This document shows positions 58,013 to 64,000 of a stretch of 64,000 bases of DNA, in pieces. The stretch covers positions 453,259 through 517,258 of the forward strand of contig RPFO01000138.1 in NCBI GenBank assembly GCA_009746045.1, read 5' to 3'. Below the pieces are notes generated by a model that saw nothing but the letters and a program-made list of their open reading frames with translations, had not been told where the DNA came from and made no database searches. Both the position numbers and the translations under genes were made by a program. Position 1 is the first letter of the stretch; every line of letters begins with the position of its first letter. Source of the DNA: Mesostigma viride. Its lineage: Eukaryota > Streptophyta > Mesostigmatophyceae > Mesostigmatales > Mesostigmataceae.

Positions 58013-58247
58013 TCAGGCTTGTCTTACATGATGCAGTGGAACTTTGGTGCTGGAGGGTTAATTGTGGCCCGGTCTGGTTTAGCTTCAGTGCTCTCATGGC
58101 GGCCTTCATTTGTAATTATTTGAATGCATGCCCATTGGGCCATGCATAGTGTATATTTTTTACGCATGCACGCCCATTATGTATCGCTGGGTCCATCCCA
58201 TCAATGCTTGTTTATTGCCAGGTCTGGTGTAAGTAAGTTAGTGCTAT

Positions 58248-58465
58248 CTAGTCTACAAAATCCTCACTACACTTCTCCCCAAAGCGCCCCTTCCGCTTTG
58301 GGGTAGGGGGCTTACCCACATGGGCTGGCGTGTGAGCCGGGACATTGGTCTTCCACCTCTTCTTGTTCTGCATAGGAACAGAGAGCGAAGAAATGCGGTG
58401 TGGGGACCCCTTCTCGTGGTAATGCGTTACATGTACTCCCCACCGGGCTTTGCTCTTCATGGGTT
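58248..58465 (-). pseudogene. LINE ORF2 C-terminus
   Basis: Minus-strand frame NKKRWKTNVPAHTPAHVGKP … KRKGRFGE, continuing to a stop at 58248; same family as 29.9 and 49.0 kb. It is 5'-truncated. Confidence 0.72.
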
Positions 58466-59408
58466 CATAAAGACAACAATTATTCAGTAAGAATTTAATA
58501 AATTAGGAACATATATCCGTTGGGAGTCACTGTTACACATATACCTGAAAAGGGGCATATGATTTTAAATACATTCTGAGCTACAACCTGCACGTGCATG
58601 GGTTTAGTTAACTGGCACCTATACTAGAGGCCTGACATGGGGTGGAGCTTCAGTGCTTCCCCGCCTTCTCCTTCTCCCACACTGGGTGCTCCGCGTCCTT
58701 CTTCTCCGGCCCTGCCCATGGGTGCACCGGCCCCGCCTCCTCCTTCTCCTCTCGGGACGATTCGCGCTCCACGCATGGCTGCAGCATCAGTTAGCACGGG
58801 CAAGACATAGCAGTAACCGCGCTATTGCTGTTCTAGCACCAGCCTAGCAGACTGCCATGATCACTCAGCAAACCCACGACAGCTAAACCCTTGGCTGTCA
58901 CAACCAGTCCATGCATCATTAAGTATGGGTACAGGGAAAGCTTCCCGCATATCCATGGCCATATGGATGGCAGCAACACAACGACTTGCCCCCTAGCCCC
59001 CCGTGCACACACAAAAACGTGGGTCGTGGCTTCCACGCCCCATCCGCCATGCATGACAGCGCGTACCTTACTCGCATTCACACCGGGCTGCATCCCAGCG
59101 CCGTTGCTGTCCCCATGTGACACGTCGGCTGATTAAGCAGACACACAGCAGAGTCTGATGTAAACCGCTAAACCCCAAACCCATGCAGACCACAGTCAAG
59201 GACGCGTGCATGTCAAGCCATGCCAATTGTGAACCGTACAGCAATTTACTTTTCAAGCCTGAAGAGGTGGATAGCAGATACTAGCCTGGAAGAGGTTACA
59301 GGGGCACATGTCCATTAGCGAGCGGAACAACACAGCATACACCCTACAAGCGTACCGCACAATGTCCTCCTGCAATTGTCTGCAGATCTCCCAATGCCGC
59401 AGACATCT

Positions 59409-59490
59409 CCACTGCTCTCATGGCGATTGCAAATGCTTCATGCCGCTGACATCTCCACTGCTCTCATGGCGATTGCAAATGCTTGATGCC
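59409..59490. repeat. 46-bp tandem duplication
   Basis: CTCCACTGCTCTCATGGCGA plus following bases occurs twice, about 46 bp apart. Confidence 0.8.
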
Positions 59491-59563
59491 GCACCTCTGC
59501 TTACAGCAGAAAAGCTTCCTCCGGGCGAGGCACCTGACTGGAACCAACACCCATTCCTTGGCT

Positions 59564-60674
59564 TCACAACGTGGCCATGACAGCATCGTGAATCTGCTTC
59601 GCCAACGCCCACACTTCAGGACCCGCGCCCTGCACCGCCATGGCCACAGGCTGCACCGCTGCAATCGATGCAGCATTCACTGCCTGCGCCGCACCATGTA
59701 CTGCATGCACGAAAGCCAATCCTGGCTCGGTTATCATGGTCTTGCCCGATTCCTGCTGCTTCTTCTTCTTCGATGCGGTCATGCGCACTTTATACCCCTT
59801 CCTCTCCAAGCACGCCTTCAGCACCTGGCTCGTGCGGTGCTGAATATGCTTCTGAAGGCGCGCCTTCTAAACACGAAATGTTGGCAATGTATGATTCCCA
59901 AACGGCATGATAGGCACATAATCAGTCCCATTAATTGCTTTGCGGCAGTCAATGCACCAGAACACCTGTTGAAAAAAGAAGGTTATGCGCGCTAGCGATT
60001 ACCCGCGGCAAGAAGCAATCAACACGCCTCGCTAACAACTGCAACCACAATGTAATTCATGACGGGCCACTCACCGCTACCCTGCTCTCCTGATTCAATG
60101 TCTCCCCATTCTCAAGGCCTCCATTGTAAACCTCTCCGTCTTCACCATCGTCATCGTCTTCCTCTTCCTCCACTCCGACGTATCCGTGTTTCCTTTTCCT
60201 AAGATACCTAGGGTTGTTCAAGTCGTATGTGCGGCGTTGGCACACTTCCAACAAAATTTTGGCCGCCTCTACCCATTACCATTTATTCGTACTATCATAA
60301 CATATCCAGGCGTTTGAAAAATCATTCCCTCGTTCGAACTTCTACCCCTGGGCGTCCATGACGAGGCAGTCACGACGGGACGCAGATGCACAAAAATAAA
60401 ACAAGGCGACATCCCTTCAATCATTGACCAAAAAACAGAATACGCGCAGAACTTGGATTTCAACACCACGCACCCATTACCAGCGAGCACGGCTGGCCTG
60501 CAACCGCCATCATTTCATAACCAGAAGCCAGGGCCCACACTCCATCCCGTTACCTCATCTTCCACGCACGGCTTCCGCTGCTTCCCTCTGCTCTTTCGCA
60601 TTCTCCGCCAGCAACCTCGCCTTCTCCTCGTCCAACAATCCACTAAGAATAAAATCCCCTCTATTGGACGCCAT
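59564..60674 (-). CDS. Candidate four-exon gene carried by the CACTA element, function unknown
   Basis: Minus-strand exons 60674-60570, 60266-60075, 59965-59918 and 59866-59564 (105+192+48+303 = 648 nt, 215 aa plus stop). All junctions are GT-AG and phase 0; the intron between exons 3 and 4 is only 51 nt. The protein starts MASNRGDFILSG and has a charged helix (DEEKARLLAENAKEQREAAEA). It then has a basic patch (RKRKHG), a very acidic EEEEDDDDGEDGE stretch, one CIDC motif (WCIDCRKAI), a KKKK basic segment and an Ala/Val-rich C-terminus. No family is recognised. Its place beside the right terminus suits an element-encoded DNA-binding protein (TnpA-like role), but a captured host gene is equally possible. 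The splice sites are my own prediction. Confidence 0.45.
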
Positions 60675-60944
60675 TCAGACGAACTTTGCTAGCGTCTTTT
60701 CACCGGCCCCAGCACACATAATCTATAGCCGCTTACTGACAACGGCCGACAACGACAACTGCTGAATAGGCGAAAAAGGCTGATAACTACATTTTTATAT
60801 TTCGCTGCATTTGCTAATAGACACGCACGTTCTCCCACTTCTCCATTACAATATAATTATCCATCTGGCCGTGTACAGGCAAAGATCCCCGAAGTAACTT
60901 ACTGAAACGTATCTTACAGCATCGGATCACTGGCACCTAATCTA

Positions 60945-61183
60945 CAGGTGGTAGATTACCAACCAAGACCCGTCGCGGTAATTTACTCTGTCGGTAATGT
61001 ACTACCAAAGATGTGCAGTCGTAACGTTACTCTTACTTACGGCTAGTAAAATTACTACGTAGGATGATAGGTAGTAATGATTACGGCGTTGGATCTCACG
61101 CCTCGTATCTAGGTAGTAAGATAAGACCTCGTAATTTACGCCCGTCGGATCCTTTTTACTACCCTCGGACGAAAAGTATAGTG
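60945..61183. repeat. Right subterminal region and terminal inverted repeat of the CACTA element
   Basis: Dispersed GTAATTTAC/GTAGTAA motifs related to the left 15-mers, then the 39-bp terminal inverted repeat 61145-61183 ending TAGTG. Confidence 0.88.
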
Positions 61184-61890
61184 TGGGGGAAGCGACGCAG
61201 CACCACCCGGCAGTCGCGGCGGGCGCGGTCGGTGGCCTCCCGTTGTTGAGCCTGGCGGAGGTCTTCAAGCTCCTGGAGCTTCGTAGCGATGGCGTCGGTG
61301 GTGGATGCGGTCGCTGTCCGCAGCAGGTCCGCATAGGAGAGGGGCGGGAGGTCACCAGCTTCCAGCCGGGGTGGCTGGGATGCGATGGTGGCCGTCTGCT
61401 CCGCTATCTTGGGGACCTGTGAGGCCAGGGCCTCGGTGTGGGCGGTGATGGCTTCAAGCTTCTTCATGAGCACGCCGCACTTGCCCTCCACCTGGTTAAG
61501 GCGAGAGACAAGTGCAGCGTGCGTTTCCGATGCCTGTGCCGCGGTGTGCAGCGTCGTGAACTGGGGCTGGAGCTTGTGGACGACCTTGGTTTCCACATTG
61601 GAGACCCGGGCCTCCACCGTGTTGAGCGTCGTGTTCAGCGAGGTCAGCTTCTCGGCCAACGGCCAGGTCACGTGCTCCTCCAGCACTGCTCGGATGTCAT
61701 CCTTGCAGAGGGAGGAAGCCGATGTGGCTGTCGGCCGCGCAGGCTGGGCTGGGGTGCGGAGCTTGGCGGCGATTCTGTCGAGAGGTAGCTGGAAGAAGCT
61801 GCACAGGATGCCGAGGCGGAGGTCGTATTCTGGCAGGGCGAGGAACCTCTCCACGTTCTCGATCGGCGTGGATGGGCCCACCGGGCCCAT
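61184..61890 (-). pseudogene. LINE ORF1, N-terminal part (coiled coil)
   Basis: Starts MGPVGPSTPIENVERFLALP. Heptad-like sequence runs from about residue 70 to 190 (EKLTSLNTTLNTVEARVSNV …), then YADLLRTATAS and a basic segment ending CRVVLRRFP, the first strand of an RRM. The reading frame is cut by the CACTA terminus and continues at 49940. The whole ORF1 would be 360 aa, a usual size for L1-type ORF1 proteins, which bind LINE RNA as coiled-coil trimers. Confidence 0.8.
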
Positions 61891-61924
61891 GGAGCTTGCG
61901 TTCCTGTGCCAAGAAACGCACTAT

Positions 61925-62797
61925 TTATAGAGAGTGGATGCGGTGCTCAAACTGGGCTGGGACCACTAGGTCGTCCAGCAACATCTGAACGTAGTTCGTG
62001 ACAGGTTTCCCTACCCGTTTGGGAATGTCCGCGGGGCCAGGCCAGGTCAGAATGTGCCGCCCTGGCTGGCCAAGCCGCTGGGGGCCGGCCAGACCGAGGG
62101 TGGTGTCGACCTGGCTGGTGCGGGCAAGGTGTCCTATACAAATGCTATCCTACGCTGCCTAATAATCTCGTCCGAAACACGAGGCATGCCATGATACAAA
62201 GACTCAGATGACGGACGCTAGGAAAAACCTACGTTAAGGACCTGTTGGAGCATCCTGTAAACCGTGCCGTCTAGCCTAACTGCCAGTTTGGGTGGGAGGG
62301 TCCACGCCTCGGCGCCATACGTGAGCACCGTGAGGTTCGAGGACCTTGAAGAGCATGCGCTTGCGGTGCCCGCCCAGGCCCTTCGAGCACCAGTATAGGG
62401 TGTGAGCGAACGGAGCTTGGCCCAGGCAAGGCCGATGCGGGTGTCCACATCGTCGCGGCGGTGTCAGGAAGCCAGCTCCCCAACAGCTTGAAGCGGTCGC
62501 GGAACGGGACCTCCGTCCCGTCGAGCAGGCGCGGCAGCGGTGGTTTACTGGAGGCCCCAATCACCATCGCCTCAGTTTTGACACTAACCCCACCACCCGC
62601 GCCTCCAGGCCCAGGCAGTCCAGCCAGGTCTGAATGTGCTCGGGGCTCTCGATGAGGGTGGTATCATCCGCATAAATCAGGTCGGCAATTAAGGGGACGT
62701 GGCGCGCCGAATATTTTCCGCGCCAAAAAATTCGCGGTACCGTCCGTACGGTGTATAATGTGTGCCCGGACCGCTCAACCCTCGCGGAGGTGGCCAT
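61925..62797 (-). pseudogene. LINE ORF2 fragment: reverse-transcriptase palm to C-terminus, decayed
   Basis: Minus-strand segments in order: ADLIYADDTTLIESPEHI (YADD catalytic motif, about 62670), then DGTEVPFRDRFKLLGSWLPD, then LTYGAEAWTLPPKLAVRLDG (thumb region). The C-terminal QPGR-x-ILTWPGP and HRIHSL follow, ending in a stop near 61933. At least three frameshifts separate these, and the upstream reverse transcriptase and endonuclease are absent. ORF1 of another copy begins 40 bp further on. Confidence 0.72.
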
Positions 62798-62799
62798 GG

Positions 62800-64000
62800 C
62801 GGCATGCCTTTATGCAATATTAATCGATATGGCACGTAAACAGCTAGAAAAAATGCTTGAATTTCGCAGAAGATTAGTTGATGACCTCATGTCATGGCGG
62901 AAAGTTTACGGTTTGCAATATCGCTAATTTCTCGAACGGCTACGGGCGCGGGGGTCCAGGATATAATTTCTCTTGCGGATCATGAAATTTAATGCAGGTT
63001 TACGGCAGCTATTGTGAGGCAACGTAGGCTCTAAAGAGCGATTATGAAGCTAACTTAATGGTGTTGTCGAGTTTGTGCCGAAGCTTCCCGGTTTCTTTTA
63101 CATTTCCGGCATTCAAGGTAAGAACCTACGCAGGCCTGCGCATGTCGCCTTCGACGTATTCACGGAAGGCGCACCTTCCTTGTTCGCCTGATCAATGGAT
63201 GATGTCTTTTATTGTTCGAGCTTGCGTGCCAGTTTATGCATGAAACATTTCCACGCAGGCAGGTGCAATAACGTCGGCCTTTCGCCTTTTTTTCGGGCAG
63301 TTTCCCTGCAGGAAGCGCTCCATTCCTTTCGGTTGCATCGTCAGATTCCTAGCAATTTCGTACAATTTCGTGTAGTTTGTGGCTGGCATGCTTAAGGCGC
63401 CGAGGTCAAGTTGTTGGTAATGTGTTGACATTTGTTTTCCATAATCCTTTGGACATGAGCTTGCTCAGACGCTTTGTTATGTGCCGGATCTGACACGCCT
63501 GTTTTAGTAAAGACATCCGGCATGTGCCTAGAGGCTAACAAGCTGGCATCAGCTTCTTAGCAAATTGCCGTATTGGAAAGGAAGGTGAGAGTGGTTCTTT
63601 TGCTGGCCATACTGCATGAGTGGCATTGCATTAGATAGGTGTTTCCATTGCTTTCCTTGAGCTATAACCATTAAGACTTCCCTGCTATGTGTGCAGCAAG
63701 GCAAGCTGGATAGGATGTGAATGCATGGCAGACAACATGTATGATTTGCTGCCAAGTTTGCAGGCTGCAGTTGCCTCTATTGCTTGGGCAGTCTTTGTAA
63801 GGTTTTTACACGTATACTTGCTGAGTTCTTGGCATAAATTTACATGGTAACCTTGGGCTGAGCATAGTGTATGCTCTCTTGGTGCGTGTATGCCTAGCGA
63901 TGGTGTTGCTATGCGCACGCTGGCAAGGCTGGCCATGCTGAGGGCAGGGGAGGGCAGATGAGGTGCCTAGCCTTTTCTTATGTTGTGTGATCGAGTTGGG
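62800..64000. other. No gene recognised
   Basis: Only short ORFs without motifs. Near 62.70-62.75 kb the sequence GGCGCGCCGAATATTTTCCG marks the point where similarity to LINE ORF2 ends; it may be the edge of another element. Confidence 0.4.

Noticed and set aside
57369-58149. ORFs of 220-247 aa on both strands made of WMDG or SIHP repeats
   Set aside because: Translation of a pure GGAT microsatellite in every frame. The same holds for 45173-45752.

Overview
The window looks like nuclear DNA of a flagellated green alga (a chlorophyte, perhaps Chlamydomonadales). Reasons: two intron-rich genes with GTGAGT/GTGGGT/GTGCGT-type donors; one encodes a homologue of the outer-dynein-arm docking-complex factor ODA10/CCDC151 and the other a plant-type BAH-PHD chromatin reader (EBS/SHL family); and a Penelope-like element of the permuted, N-terminal GIY-YIG (Chlamys/Naiad) type, which is known from the green lineage. 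There are no operons or ribosome-binding sites. No species is assigned.

Layout. 0.9-4.9 kb: three head-to-tail copies of a 1440-bp unit. 5.4-9.04 kb: a Penelope-like element (PLE) with an intact 1018-codon ORF. 9.4-10.6 kb: a hairpin and a decayed DDE transposase. 12.3-28.8 kb (+): a 19-exon ODA10-like gene (1019 codons plus stop, every splice phase consistent) with minisatellites in its introns. 29.0-30.05 kb: two LINE 3' ends. 32.05-41.19 kb (-): the BAH-PHD gene, convergent with ODA10, at least four exons, introns of 1.25-3.7 kb. 42.84-48.40 kb: a Mutator-like element (MULE) with ~180-bp terminal inverted repeats and a frameshifted transposase, itself carrying LINE, PLE and CCAT-repeat insertions. 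49.6-61.9 kb: a LINE ORF1 (-) split by an 11,241-bp CACTA-type transposon. That transposon carries subterminal 15-mers, several minisatellites, a fresh truncated PLE, another LINE 3' end, a 615-bp GGAT array and a candidate four-exon gene. 61.9-62.8 kb: decayed LINE ORF2 (reverse transcriptase). 62.8-64.0 kb: nothing recognised.

The main story is nested mobile DNA. The CACTA insertion is proven internally: removing 49943-61183 plus one copy of the 2-bp target duplication joins two LINE fragments into one uninterrupted 360-codon ORF1. The PLE family is recently active (two copies nearly identical over ~1.06 kb). It also seems to have left extremely short 3'-end-only insertions (about 10-40 bp) with their own target duplications and a shared target preference.
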